From assembly GCF_014196535.1 (NCBI RefSeq), contig NZ_JACIDU010000020.1, positions 1 to 64,000 on the forward strand: DNA of 64,000 nucleotides, written 5' to 3'. This document shows positions 54,552-62,977 of the stretch, piece by piece (position 1 is the first letter of the stretch; each line of letters begins with the position of its first letter). The notes below the pieces were generated by a model. The model ran no database searches and was not told the DNA's origin. It saw only the letters and a program-made list of their open reading frames with translations. The DNA comes from Allorhizobium borbori (GTDB taxonomy: Bacteria; Pseudomonadota; Alphaproteobacteria; Rhizobiales; Rhizobiaceae). The translations under genes and the position numbers were made by a program.

Positions 54552-55031
54552 TCAAAGCTTGCGGCCGAGATGCTTTTCCACCTGTTCCTTTTCCCAGCGG
54601 GCGCCGAGGAAGGGCACGAGTTCGAAAGTCGTGAGCGCTTTCGCCCCAATGCCGATGGCCCCGCCGAGCATTGGCCAGAGGAACCATAGATAATGGGGCG
54701 AGGTCACAAGATTGATGACCGCAAGCAGGGCTATGACGGCGACATACCGCACGAGGTGCAGGTAGAACCGCTTGACGCGGCGTACCTTTGCAAAAGCGAT
54801 CGCTTCCTCGGTTTCAATGATGGTGGTGGGAACGACGGGCACGTCTGCCTCCTTGGGTTCGGTCAGTTGCGCGATGTCGATCTCGAAGACGGAGGCCAGC
54901 GCCTTCATGGTTTCGAGGCTGGCAGCCTGCCCGCGCTCAATGCGCTGCACGGTGCGAACGCTCAATCCGCTGATCTCAGCAAGTTGTTCCTGTGACCAGC
55001 CCCGCTGTAGCCGAAGTTTCTGTATCAGCAT
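54552..55031 (-). CDS. XRE-type helix-turn-helix regulator with 2TM membrane domain
   Basis: 159 residues. The N-terminal helix-turn-helix (WSQEQLAEISGLSVRTVQRIERGQAASLETMKALASVF, about 10-50) is joined to a C-terminal 2TM domain (RRVKRFYLHLVRYVAVIALLAVINLV then YLWFLWPMLGGAIGIGAKAL), giving a membrane-tethered DNA-binding protein. Such 2TM-XRE proteins are widespread and poorly characterised. The ATG at 55031 has GGAG 7 nt upstream; the ATG at 55037 is too near the ribosome site. Confidence 0.85.
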   Translation of the reverse strand: MLIQKLRLQRGWSQEQLAEISGLSVRTVQRIERGQAASLETMKALASVFEIDIAQLTEPKEADVPVVPTTIIETEEAIAFAKVRRVKRFYLHLVRYVAVIALLAVINLVTSPHYLWFLWPMLGGAIGIGAKALTTFELVPFLGARWEKEQVEKHLGRKL

Positions 55032-55247
55032 TGCCATTCTCCAAGTTCGATGCCGCTCATCTGCCCGTTGCCCGAACCGAACACCACGACATTTACCCGA
55101 CTGTCGTGCCCGTGTCAGGCTGATGTCGGCTTCGACAGCGGCACCCTTCACATTTCTGCGGCCTGGATCCGGCAAGATGGCGTTGCGGCCTTGACCACAA
55201 AACCAACCGATTGGTATGTTCCTGTTGTGAAAGAAAGGTTCCCCTTA

Positions 55248-55595
55248 ATGCCAAACCTTCTCTATGCTTACGGCGTTCTCGCGCTCGCCATCGTCTTTGA
55301 AGTGACGGCGACGACACTGTTGCAGAAATCGGAGCAATTCACCCGGCCGTTGCCGACGGCCGGCATGGTGATCTTTTACGTGTTGTCCTTTTATCTCATG
55401 TCGCAATCGCTCAAGGTTCTGCCGCTCGGCATTGCCTATGCGGTCTGGTGCGGTTTCGGCATCATTCTCACTGCCGGCATTGGCGTTTTCGTGCTCAAGC
55501 AGGGGCTGGATTTCTACGCCGTGCTCGGCATAGGCATGATCCTTGGCGGCGTTCTCGTTCTCAATCTCCTGTCGAACAGCACGGGTCATTCCTGA
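55248..55595 (+). CDS. SMR family multidrug efflux protein (EmrE-like)
   Basis: 115 residues, four membrane helices. The essential membrane-embedded Glu of SMR pumps is in AIVFEVTATTLLQKSEQF (near residue 16), and LPLGIAYAVWCGFGIILTAGIGVFVLKQGLD is the conserved TM3 region. It exchanges protons for cationic drugs; some SMR proteins (Gdx type) export guanidinium. The sequence around Glu (FEVTATT) looks like the Qac/EmrE type, not Gdx. It overlaps the TetR gene by 1 nt. The ATG at 55248 is chosen by family length. Confidence 0.9.
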   Translation: MPNLLYAYGVLALAIVFEVTATTLLQKSEQFTRPLPTAGMVIFYVLSFYLMSQSLKVLPLGIAYAVWCGFGIILTAGIGVFVLKQGLDFYAVLGIGMILGGVLVLNLLSNSTGHS

Positions 55596-56146
55596 TGAAC
55601 GGCAATTTTGCCCGCCGGAAGGAACCGGAAGCGGTCCGCCGCGCGCTGCTGGATTGCGCCGCCGAAATCACCGCCCGGCACGGCTTTGCAGCCCTGAAAA
55701 TCCAGGCGGTCGCCGCTGCCGCTGGTGTCACCAAGGGCGGGTTGTTCCACCACTTTCCCAACAAGCAGGTGCTTGTCGAAGGCATGTTCGCCGACCAGCT
55801 CGAAAAGCTCGACCTGATGCTCGACACCATCATTGCGGCAGACCCGGAGCCGCACGGTGTTTTCACCCGCGCCTATGTCGCCGTCGTTTTCGATCGCGAG
55901 CAATTTGGAAAGAACACCGTCTGGGCGGCGATGGCCGCATCACTGGCTGCCGATCCCATGCTGCGCGAGCTGTGGGCGAACTGGTATCGCACCCGGTGCG
56001 ATCGCCATCGGGATACGGATGGTGAACCTGTGCTTGAGGTGGTGCGGCTTGCCGCCGATGGCGCGTGGTATGCCTATCTCATCGACGAACCGGACGCGAG
56101 CGCCGAAGCGCTCCGCAGGAACCTGATGGCGATGACGCGCGGCTGA
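55595..56146 (+). CDS. TetR/AcrR family regulator
   Basis: 183 residues. The N-terminal helix-turn-helix (RALLDCAAEITARHGFAALKIQAVAAAAGVTKGGLFHHFPNKQVLVEGMF) is a standard TetR domain; the ligand domain carries WAAMAASLAADPMLRELWANWYR, the TetR_C type found with SMR pumps. The start overlaps the SMR stop (TGATG), so it is translationally coupled and probably represses the pair autogenously. Confidence 0.9.
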   Translation: MNGNFARRKEPEAVRRALLDCAAEITARHGFAALKIQAVAAAAGVTKGGLFHHFPNKQVLVEGMFADQLEKLDLMLDTIIAADPEPHGVFTRAYVAVVFDREQFGKNTVWAAMAASLAADPMLRELWANWYRTRCDRHRDTDGEPVLEVVRLAADGAWYAYLIDEPDASAEALRRNLMAMTRG

Positions 56147-56148
56147 GC

Positions 56149-56976
56149 TTATTCGCGGGGCTTCTTTTCCCCGGCGAGGACAGGGAAAGGCAGGCGGTTT
56201 TCCGCCGGCGGCAGCGGGCAGGTGGCGGCGGGCGTGAACGCACAGGGCGGGTTGATGGCGCGGTTGAAGTCCAGCACGATCTTGCCCGGTTTGTCTTCCT
56301 CGAAAATGCCGAACAGAAAACGGCTGGCGCCATAGGTTTCCTTGCCGGCAGTTGGATCGCGCAAAACGAACATCGGCGAGGTTGCGCTGCCATGGGTCGG
56401 CCAGAGCGTGTATTCGGCCCCTTCGAATGTAAAGACGGCCTTGTGCCTCACAAGAACCGTACTCGAAATGCCGACGACACTATCCACCTCGAAGGCGCGC
56501 GGTGGATCGACCGCCAGCCAGTCGGCCTCAATGCGGAAAGCGGGATCAGCCGGAAAGTGATCGATGCCGGTGAAGGCAAGCCGTGCCGCACTTTCGCTGT
56601 CGCGAACCCGAAGCGCCTTCTTGCCCTCGCGGTCAATCAGGTGGAAATTCACCGAACCGAAGGCAACGCGGGCGGGCACGTTGGCCGGATCATGATCATC
56701 GAACAACATGCCGTCGCGCTTTGGTTCGCCACCGATTGTACCTTCCGCGATCAACGAAACGGAGGCCGTTCCGTCTTCCGCCAGCCGCAACACGCCAGCT
56801 GCGGGCGGCAGTTTTTCGATGACGATGTCGTTGTCTTGGGCGGAACCAAAACGCCATTCGCCGGGCTCGATCCAGATCAAGCCACAAACGGAAAGCCAGC
56901 CGTCGGGGGCGGTCAGTGCGGAGATGCGTCCGGCGCGCCAGGTTTCCAGTTCGGCTTCGAAAGTCTGTTGGGTCAC
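56149..56976 (-). CDS. DUF1684 domain-containing protein
   Basis: 275 residues. SVCGLIWIEPGEWRFGSAQDNDIVI near the N-terminus and DFNRAINPPCAFTPAATCPLPPAENRLPFPVLAGEK at the C-terminus are the diagnostic DUF1684 blocks. There is no signal peptide. The function is not established. The start is GTG at 56976 with GAGGA upstream. It converges with the TetR gene with only 2 bp between stops. Confidence 0.85.
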   Translation of the reverse strand: MTQQTFEAELETWRAGRISALTAPDGWLSVCGLIWIEPGEWRFGSAQDNDIVIEKLPPAAGVLRLAEDGTASVSLIAEGTIGGEPKRDGMLFDDHDPANVPARVAFGSVNFHLIDREGKKALRVRDSESAARLAFTGIDHFPADPAFRIEADWLAVDPPRAFEVDSVVGISSTVLVRHKAVFTFEGAEYTLWPTHGSATSPMFVLRDPTAGKETYGASRFLFGIFEEDKPGKIVLDFNRAINPPCAFTPAATCPLPPAENRLPFPVLAGEKKPRE

Positions 56977-57120
56977 GCTCTTGTCCTCGTTTTGCAGCTT
57001 TCCCTCTCCTAGCAGCCCGAGGCTTGTGTTTCACCTGCTGAAATTCGAAATTGCCGCAAAGCGCGCGGCTGGTTATGAAGACGGAACGCCCGTGACCCCG
57101 TGTCTCCGTCAGGACCAGCC

Positions 57121-57975
57121 ATGACCCCCATGCATGAAAGCCTCCGCCATCGCTTCTTCTCCCTCTATGACGGAGTTGTCGCCTTTCATGACTGGTGCGG
57201 ACTGCGTTACGTGTCGGCGGAAGTCGATGATTCCCGTGCGGTCATGCCTTTCCAGCCGCGTCTTTGCGGCCCTGACGGGGCGATTACCCCTGCCATGGCG
57301 GCAGCATTGGCGGATGTTGCAGCGGGGCAGGCGGCAGCGGCTGCCTTCGAATGGCGCAAACAGGTGGCAACCGTCAGTCTTCAGCAAGCCGTACTCGGTC
57401 CTATTCCCAGAGGGAAAGGACTGGTGGCTTCAGCCAGCGCCCGGCCTCTTCAGGGCGATTTCGTGCTGACCGAAATCATGATCGCCGCTGAGGATGCACC
57501 CGATGTACCGCTTATCCTCTCGCAGGGCCGGATGATTGCCGTTCGCGATGTGGAACTGGATGAAACTGCCCGCGCACCCTTTCCGCCTCGGGCCGATTTC
57601 AGCATAGACCCACTGTCCGGGCCCGAAGGCATGGTGACGGAACAACGCGCCGATGTACTGGTCGGCAGGCTCGCCTTCCGTCCACAGTTCATGGGCAATT
57701 CCAGCCGTAACGCCCTGCACGGCGGTCTGATCGCCGCCGCACTTTACACGGCGGTGGCGCGCTTCGGCGCCAGTCTTCCCCGACCGCTTTCGCTCTATGA
57801 CGGCGTGGTCGATTACCTCGCGTCCGGGCGTCCCGCCGATCTCAGCGTGACGATTGCCGCCGAGCGTGCGGCAAACCGCGTCGCCTTCGTCACCGGCCGC
57901 GTCGAACAGGACGTGCCCGGTGGTGGGCGGGTGGTGATTGCCCGCCTCAACGCCACGCTCGGCGCCACGTCCTGA
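57121..57975 (+). CDS. double-hotdog acyl-CoA thioesterase-like protein (PaaI/YbgC superfamily)
   Basis: 284 residues made of two tandem hotdog domains (about 1-135 and 150-284). The second carries the PaaI-like motif FMGNSSRNALHGGLIAAALYTA, whereas the first lacks the HGG motif (CGPDGAITPAMAAALAD). Such proteins hydrolyse acyl-CoA or bind acyl groups. The ATG at 57121 has AGGA upstream. It has its own promoter region of about 140 bp and lies 80 bp before the sirtuin gene. Confidence 0.8.
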   Translation: MTPMHESLRHRFFSLYDGVVAFHDWCGLRYVSAEVDDSRAVMPFQPRLCGPDGAITPAMAAALADVAAGQAAAAAFEWRKQVATVSLQQAVLGPIPRGKGLVASASARPLQGDFVLTEIMIAAEDAPDVPLILSQGRMIAVRDVELDETARAPFPPRADFSIDPLSGPEGMVTEQRADVLVGRLAFRPQFMGNSSRNALHGGLIAAALYTAVARFGASLPRPLSLYDGVVDYLASGRPADLSVTIAAERAANRVAFVTGRVEQDVPGGGRVVIARLNATLGATS

Positions 57976-58055
57976 TATTCCACGCCTGCCGACCATTTCC
58001 AAATCGGGGACCGGGCGTGTAGAGTCGCCCGGAAGCGTTCGACCGGGGAAGCGGC

Positions 58056-58769
58056 ATGCAGCAGTTCAAAGAGCGGAATATCGTTATCCTGACAGGGGCG
58101 GGGATCTCCGCCGAATCAGGTCTCGATACCTTTCGTGATCCTTCGGGCATCTGGGCCAAATACGATTATCGCCGCGTTGCGACACCCGAAGGCTTCCGGC
58201 AGGATCCGGCGCTCGTCCATGAATTCTACAACATGCGTCGCCGTGAGGCCGCAAGCCGCGCACCGAACGCCGCCCATCTGGCGCTGGCACGGCTGGAACA
58301 GGAATGGCCGGGCGGTTTCCTTCTGGTCACACAGAATATTGACGGTTTTCATGAAAGTGCCGGTTCGCGGAAATTGCGTCACATGCACGGGGCGCTGAAT
58401 AGCGGGCTCTGTGCCGGTTGCGGCGCGCGCTTTCCCCACGAGGGCGACATGGACGAAGCGAGTCGCTGCCCGGTTTGCACCGAAGTCGGCAAGGTCCGTC
58501 CCGATGTCGTGTGGTTCGGCGAAATGCCCTATTTCATGGAGGAGATTTTCGACGCCCTGGCGGTCGCGGACCTCTTCCTCTCGATCGGCACATCGGGCAC
58601 GGTCTATCCCGCCGCCGGTTTCGTGCGTGAAGCCAAGCAGGCTGGCGCATGGACGGTGGAACTGAATCTCGAAGCTTCCGGCGGTCATTTCGACACGATC
58701 ATCGAAGGCCGGGCGAGCGAAACCGTTCCCGACTTCGTCAACCGCCTCATCGCCAAACCGTATCCCTGA
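58056..58769 (+). CDS. cobB: NAD-dependent protein deacylase (sirtuin, CobB type)
   Basis: 237 residues. The NAD-binding GAGISAESGLDTFRD (14-28) and TQNID (92-96) motifs and catalytic His111 are present, with zinc bound by Cys119, Cys122, Cys138 and Cys141. Tyr58 and Arg61 (EFYNMRR) match the Tyr-x-x-Arg pair that binds acidic acyl groups in CobB and SIRT5, so desuccinylation as well as deacetylation is expected. It is cytosolic and lies 21 bp upstream of the D-aminopeptidase gene. Confidence 0.94.
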   Translation: MQQFKERNIVILTGAGISAESGLDTFRDPSGIWAKYDYRRVATPEGFRQDPALVHEFYNMRRREAASRAPNAAHLALARLEQEWPGGFLLVTQNIDGFHESAGSRKLRHMHGALNSGLCAGCGARFPHEGDMDEASRCPVCTEVGKVRPDVVWFGEMPYFMEEIFDALAVADLFLSIGTSGTVYPAAGFVREAKQAGAWTVELNLEASGGHFDTIIEGRASETVPDFVNRLIAKPYP

Positions 58770-58790
58770 CCCCGCCACAGGACAATTTCC

Positions 58791-60365
58791 ATGCCGCAGA
58801 CATTTTCGCAGATAGACCGGGCCGTTGCTGCTCTTCCCGTGCAATGGCGGGGACCGGGCGGCGCCGTCGCCGTGATCCGCAACGGTGAAACGATTGTTCG
58901 TCATGCCTGGGGTTATGCCGATCTCGACAGGCGCATTCTCATGTCGCCGCAAAGCCTGATGCCGATCTGCTCGGTGACCAAACAGTTCACCTGCGGCCTG
59001 ATGCTAGACCTCTTCCCGGACCCTTCCGTGCTTGATGGTGACCTGACCGCCTGGTTGCCGCTCATGGAAGGGCCGCGTCCAACCGCGTTGCAACTCGCGC
59101 ATAACCAGTCAGGCCTGCGCGACTACTGGGCGCTGACGGTGTTGCACGGCGCGATGGCCGAAGGTGTTTTTACCGCAAAGGATGCGCGTGAACTGATCGG
59201 ACGGACTCGCTCGACCCATTTTGCGCCCGGCCATAGCTATTCCTACTCGAACGGCAATTTCCATATGCTTGGCGAAATTCTCGCCGGGCGCGCCGGACGC
59301 GATCTCGGTGAACTGCTGTCAGAGCGTATTCTGGCGCCCGCCGGCATGGAAAGCGCGCGCCTCGCGCCGGATACGGCGCAACGCCCCGGTGATGTGATGG
59401 GCTATGAAGGCAACGCCACCACCGGCTTTTTTCCCGCCATCAACCGCATCTGGTGGGCAGGAGACGCCGGTATGGTCGCCAGCCTTGACGATCTCATCGC
59501 CTGGGAAAAATTCATCGACCGGACCCGCGACGAAGCAGACGGGCTCTATGCGCGCCTTTCGCAACCGCAGACCTTCGCAGATGGTAACCCGGCCTATTAC
59601 GGTTTCGGCCTTGCCCACGCGGAACATCATGGCGTTCACACCATAGGTCATGGCGGCGCGTTACGTGGCTGGCGCTGCCATCGGGTTCATGTACCCTCTG
59701 AACGGCTGTCGGTCGTCGTCATGTTCAACCATGAAGCCAATGCCCGGGCAGCGGCTTTCGCGGTTCTTGATGCCGCCCGCGGTTCGGCGTCCGTTCCGGG
59801 CGAACCACACCTGGCCGATCAGGCGTTCAAGGGACACTTCCTTTGTCGCGAGACCGGGCTTTCGGTAACGCTGACGCCCCTGCCGGGAAGCAGCCTGCAT
59901 CTGCGGTACGGCACGGGAGCGGAAATCCTCAACCTGCTCGATGAAAAGACGGCGGGCGGTGATCACACCCTTCTGCTCACCGGCGGCGCAGGTCTGCGCA
60001 TGGAGCGCCCGCAGGAGAATTTCTCCTCCCTGCTGCAGCCGCTTGAAACCTTGCCGGATGAAAGCCTTGTCAGTCCCGACGACATTGCCGGACGCTATAT
60101 CGCACCCGAACTTCAATCCGAGTTGGAGATTACCGTTTCCGGCGGCCAGCCCTTCGCCGCTTTTTCCGGCTTTCTCGGAAAGGGGGCGGTACAGCCGCTC
60201 TTTCCAGTTTCACCGGATGTCTGGCTTATGCCGGTGCGACGATCGATGGATGCGCCCGCGCCCGGTGATTTCACGCTGCTGGTTCGGCGAAATGCCGCTG
60301 GCCGCGTTAGCGGGATCGAAGCCGGCTGCTGGCTTGCCCGCCACAACGTCTTTGAGCGGGTATGA
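58791..60365 (+). CDS. dap: D-aminopeptidase (serine hydrolase family S12, DAP type)
   Basis: 524 residues with the penicillin-binding/beta-lactamase fold. Ser61-x-x-Lys64 (CSVTK), Tyr152-Ser-Asn (YSYSN) and GHGGALRGWRC are catalytic motifs, each one residue offset from Ochrobactrum anthropi DAP (Ser62, Lys65, Tyr153), which it closely resembles through NQSGLRDYWAL and GDAG segments. The C-terminal about 180 residues form the two lipocalin-like beta-barrel domains. DAP releases D-Ala and Gly from peptides. There is no signal peptide, so it is cytosolic. It follows cobB closely; operon likely. Confidence 0.92.
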   Translation: MPQTFSQIDRAVAALPVQWRGPGGAVAVIRNGETIVRHAWGYADLDRRILMSPQSLMPICSVTKQFTCGLMLDLFPDPSVLDGDLTAWLPLMEGPRPTALQLAHNQSGLRDYWALTVLHGAMAEGVFTAKDARELIGRTRSTHFAPGHSYSYSNGNFHMLGEILAGRAGRDLGELLSERILAPAGMESARLAPDTAQRPGDVMGYEGNATTGFFPAINRIWWAGDAGMVASLDDLIAWEKFIDRTRDEADGLYARLSQPQTFADGNPAYYGFGLAHAEHHGVHTIGHGGALRGWRCHRVHVPSERLSVVVMFNHEANARAAAFAVLDAARGSASVPGEPHLADQAFKGHFLCRETGLSVTLTPLPGSSLHLRYGTGAEILNLLDEKTAGGDHTLLLTGGAGLRMERPQENFSSLLQPLETLPDESLVSPDDIAGRYIAPELQSELEITVSGGQPFAAFSGFLGKGAVQPLFPVSPDVWLMPVRRSMDAPAPGDFTLLVRRNAAGRVSGIEAGCWLARHNVFERV

Positions 60366-60368
60366 CGC

Positions 60369-60806
60369 TCAAAGCCTTGCGCGCGCCGAGCGGGGTGATG
60401 ACAGAAGCAGGTTCGTTTCGCTGGAGGTGATGCCGGGGATGAGGCGGATACGGCGCAGCACGGCGTCGAATTCGGCGAGGCTTGTCGCGCCAAGTTCCAG
60501 GATCAGATCCCAGCGCCCGTTGGTGGTGTGGATTTCCGAAATCTCCGGATAATTGCCGAGCGCGCGGATGATACGTTCAGTGCCATGGCCTTCGATCTCG
60601 ATCAGCATGATGCCGCGCACCGGGAGTTCAACGGTGTCTGCGCGCAGGATCACGGTGTAGCCGAGGATCGTGCCCTCCTTCTCCATTTTCTCGATTCGTG
60701 CCCGAACAGTGGCGCGTGACGCGCCGGTTTCGATGGCAAGATCGGAGATACTGCGTCGGCCATTATGCCTCAGAAGCGTAATGAGCTTCGTGTCGAGCTC
60801 GTCCAT
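60369..60806 (-). CDS. Lrp/AsnC family transcriptional regulator
   Basis: 145 residues. The N-terminal helix-turn-helix (LDTKLITLLRHNGRRSISDLAIETGASRATVRARIEKME) and C-terminal RAM/AsnC ligand domain (GRWDLILELGATSLAEFDAVLRRIR) are complete. It is divergent from arginase/ornithine cyclodeaminase across an A/T-rich 130-bp region, so it probably activates them with arginine or ornithine as ligand. The start at 60806 is chosen over a GTG at 60815. Confidence 0.92.
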   Translation of the reverse strand: MDELDTKLITLLRHNGRRSISDLAIETGASRATVRARIEKMEKEGTILGYTVILRADTVELPVRGIMLIEIEGHGTERIIRALGNYPEISEIHTTNGRWDLILELGATSLAEFDAVLRRIRLIPGITSSETNLLLSSPRSARARL

Positions 60807-60939
60807 GGAAATCACATTGAAAAACTGAATTGCTCAAAATGATAAGTCATTCGGTTTTATTTGCCAATATTTAGTGTTCATTCCGCCACGGCGTCATGGT
60901 CCAATAAGCTGACAAATTTCAAGTCGGCGAGGATGCGAC

Positions 60940-61860
60940 ATGGATGTGCGTTTGATCGGTGTTCCGCTTCAGGAAGGTGCGAGCCAACTTGGTTGCGAGA
61001 TGGGGCCGTCCGCGTTGCGCGTCGCTGGCATTGCCAGGGCGCTGAGCAGTCTTGGTCACACCGTAATCGATTGCGGCAATGTCGCGCCGCGCACGCCGCG
61101 TCCGCTTATCCATCCCAACCGTGCCATCCACCACCTGCCGGAAATTGCCGGCTGGCTGGAAGCGCTTTCGGATGCCGCCTTCCGCGAGAGCGATGGCGCC
61201 ATGCCGATCTTTCTCGGCGGCGATCATGCGCTGTCAGCCGGCACTGTGCGCGGTATGGCGGCCCGTGCCTCGGCACTTGGGCGTCCGCTCTTCGTGCTCT
61301 GGCTCGACGCCCACACCGATTTTCATACGCTGGATACGACCGAAAGCGGCAATCTGCACGGTACACCGGTTGCCTACTTCACCGGTCGCTCCGGTTTTTC
61401 CGGCTATTTCCCGCCGGTTCCGCATCCCGTGCCTACCGAAAACGTCGCGATGCTCGGCATTCGCAGTGCGGATCCGGCCGAGCGCGCCGCAATCCGCCAG
61501 ACCGCCGTCGCCGTACATGACATGCGTGCCGTCGATGAACACGGCGTGGGCGTATTGATCCGCGCCTTCATCGAAAAGGTGAAGGCCGCCAATGGCCTGC
61601 TGCATGTCAGCCTCGATGTCGATTTCCTTGATCCGGCGATTGCGCCCGCGGTCGGAACCACCGTTCCGGGAGGCGCGACCTTCCGGGAGGCGCATCTCGT
61701 GATGGAAATGCTGCATGACAGTGGGCTGGTTTCGAGCCTCGATCTCGTGGAACTCAATCCGTTTCTCGATGAGCGTGGCCGCACTGCCCTTTTGATGGTC
61801 GATCTCGCCGCCAGTCTCATGGGCCGCAGCGTACTCGACCGTATGACACGCGCCGGCTGA
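60940..61860 (+). CDS. arcB: arginase
   Basis: 306 residues, ureohydrolase family. Manganese ligands are visible in GGDHALSAG, WLDAHTDFHT and SLDVDFLDP. N-terminal RLIGVPLQEGASQLGCEMGPSALRV is typical of arginase, not agmatinase. It hydrolyses arginine to ornithine and urea. The gene is divergent from the Lrp regulator, 58 bp upstream of ornithine cyclodeaminase. GAGG precedes the ATG. The symbol follows rhizobial usage; rocF is the Bacillus equivalent. Confidence 0.93.
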   Translation: MDVRLIGVPLQEGASQLGCEMGPSALRVAGIARALSSLGHTVIDCGNVAPRTPRPLIHPNRAIHHLPEIAGWLEALSDAAFRESDGAMPIFLGGDHALSAGTVRGMAARASALGRPLFVLWLDAHTDFHTLDTTESGNLHGTPVAYFTGRSGFSGYFPPVPHPVPTENVAMLGIRSADPAERAAIRQTAVAVHDMRAVDEHGVGVLIRAFIEKVKAANGLLHVSLDVDFLDPAIAPAVGTTVPGGATFREAHLVMEMLHDSGLVSSLDLVELNPFLDERGRTALLMVDLAASLMGRSVLDRMTRAG

Positions 61861-61918
61861 ATCTTTGGCGTGATAACGCCTGTCAACTGAAATTCGAAAC
61901 GAAAAGAGGGAACATAAG

Positions 61919-62977
61919 ATGACCACCGCCAGCCTCAACACCGTTCCGTTCGTGAGCGTGGACAACATGATGAAACTGGTCCTGAAGATCGGCATCGAGC
62001 CGTTCCTGAAGGGCCTCGCCGACACCATCGAGGCTGATTTCCGCCGCTGGCCGCAATTCGACAAGCGCGAGCGCGTGCCCTGCCACTCGGCGGAAGGCGT
62101 GATCGAACTGATGCCGACCTCGGACGGTGATCTCTACGGCTTCAAATATGTGAACGGCCATCCGAAGAACATGAAGGAAGGCCGCCAGACCGTGACTGGC
62201 TTCGGCGTTCTGGCTGATGTGCACACTGGCTATCCCATGCTTTTCAGCGAAATGACGCTGCTGACGGCATTACGTACCGCCGCCACCTCGGCCGTTGCTG
62301 CAAAATATCTCGCCCGCAAGGATGCCAGCGTCATGGCCATCATCGGCAACGGCGCGCAGAGCGAATTCCAGGCCATGGCTTTCAAGGCCCTGCTTGGTAT
62401 CAAGCGCCTGCGCCTTTATGATCTCGATGCCGCCGCAACTGAAAAGTGCCGCCGCAACCTGTCTGCTTTCGGCTTCGAAATCGTTGCCTGCAAGACAGCC
62501 GAGGAAGCGGTGGAAGGGGCGGATATCATCACCACCGTGACCGCCGACAAGCGCCAGAACACCATTCTTTCCGACAACATGGCCGGTCCCGGCGTTCACA
62601 TCAATGCGGTTGGCGGCGATAGCCCCGGCAAGACGGAACTGGCGCGCGACATTCTGCTGCGCTCCGATATTTTCGTTGAGTATCCGCCGCAGACCCGCAT
62701 CGAAGGTGAAATCCAGCAGCTCGCGCCGGATTATCCGGTGACGGAACTCTGGCAGGTCATTAACGGAGAAGCGGAAGGTCGCCGTGACGACCGGCGCATC
62801 ACGCTGTTCGACAGCGTCGGCTTTGCCACAGAAGATTTTTCCGCGCTGCGCTTCGTCCATTCGCTGCTGAAGGAAACCGGACTCTATCAGGATCTCGACC
62901 TCGTGGCCGATCCCGACGAGCCGCGTGACCTTTTCGGCATGCTCATCCGCGCCGAGGCGGCGCAGAAGGCGGCTTAA
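61919..62977 (+). CDS. ocd: ornithine cyclodeaminase
   Basis: 352 residues. It converts ornithine to proline and ammonia using tightly bound NAD+. MPTSDGDLYGFKYVNGHPKN (substrate Lys/Arg loop) near 65-80, LRTAATSAVAAKYLARKD near 120, the Rossmann motif MAIIGNGAQSEFQAMAF, and GVHINAVGGDSPGKTEL (catalytic Asp) near 227 all match Agrobacterium Ocd. It acts after arginase in a two-gene arginine-to-proline operon under the Lrp regulator. The gene is distinct from the Ocd-fold protein at 3.4-4.5 kb. It overlaps the convergent TPR gene by 4 bp. Confidence 0.95.
   Translation: MTTASLNTVPFVSVDNMMKLVLKIGIEPFLKGLADTIEADFRRWPQFDKRERVPCHSAEGVIELMPTSDGDLYGFKYVNGHPKNMKEGRQTVTGFGVLADVHTGYPMLFSEMTLLTALRTAATSAVAAKYLARKDASVMAIIGNGAQSEFQAMAFKALLGIKRLRLYDLDAAATEKCRRNLSAFGFEIVACKTAEEAVEGADIITTVTADKRQNTILSDNMAGPGVHINAVGGDSPGKTELARDILLRSDIFVEYPPQTRIEGEIQQLAPDYPVTELWQVINGEAEGRRDDRRITLFDSVGFATEDFSALRFVHSLLKETGLYQDLDLVADPDEPRDLFGMLIRAEAAQKAA

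Noticed and set aside
55248-55595. SMR protein as a guanidinium exporter (Gdx)
   Set aside because: Gdx genes are often under guanidine riboswitches; no such motif precedes this gene and it is coupled to a TetR regulator, which fits a drug-type SMR.
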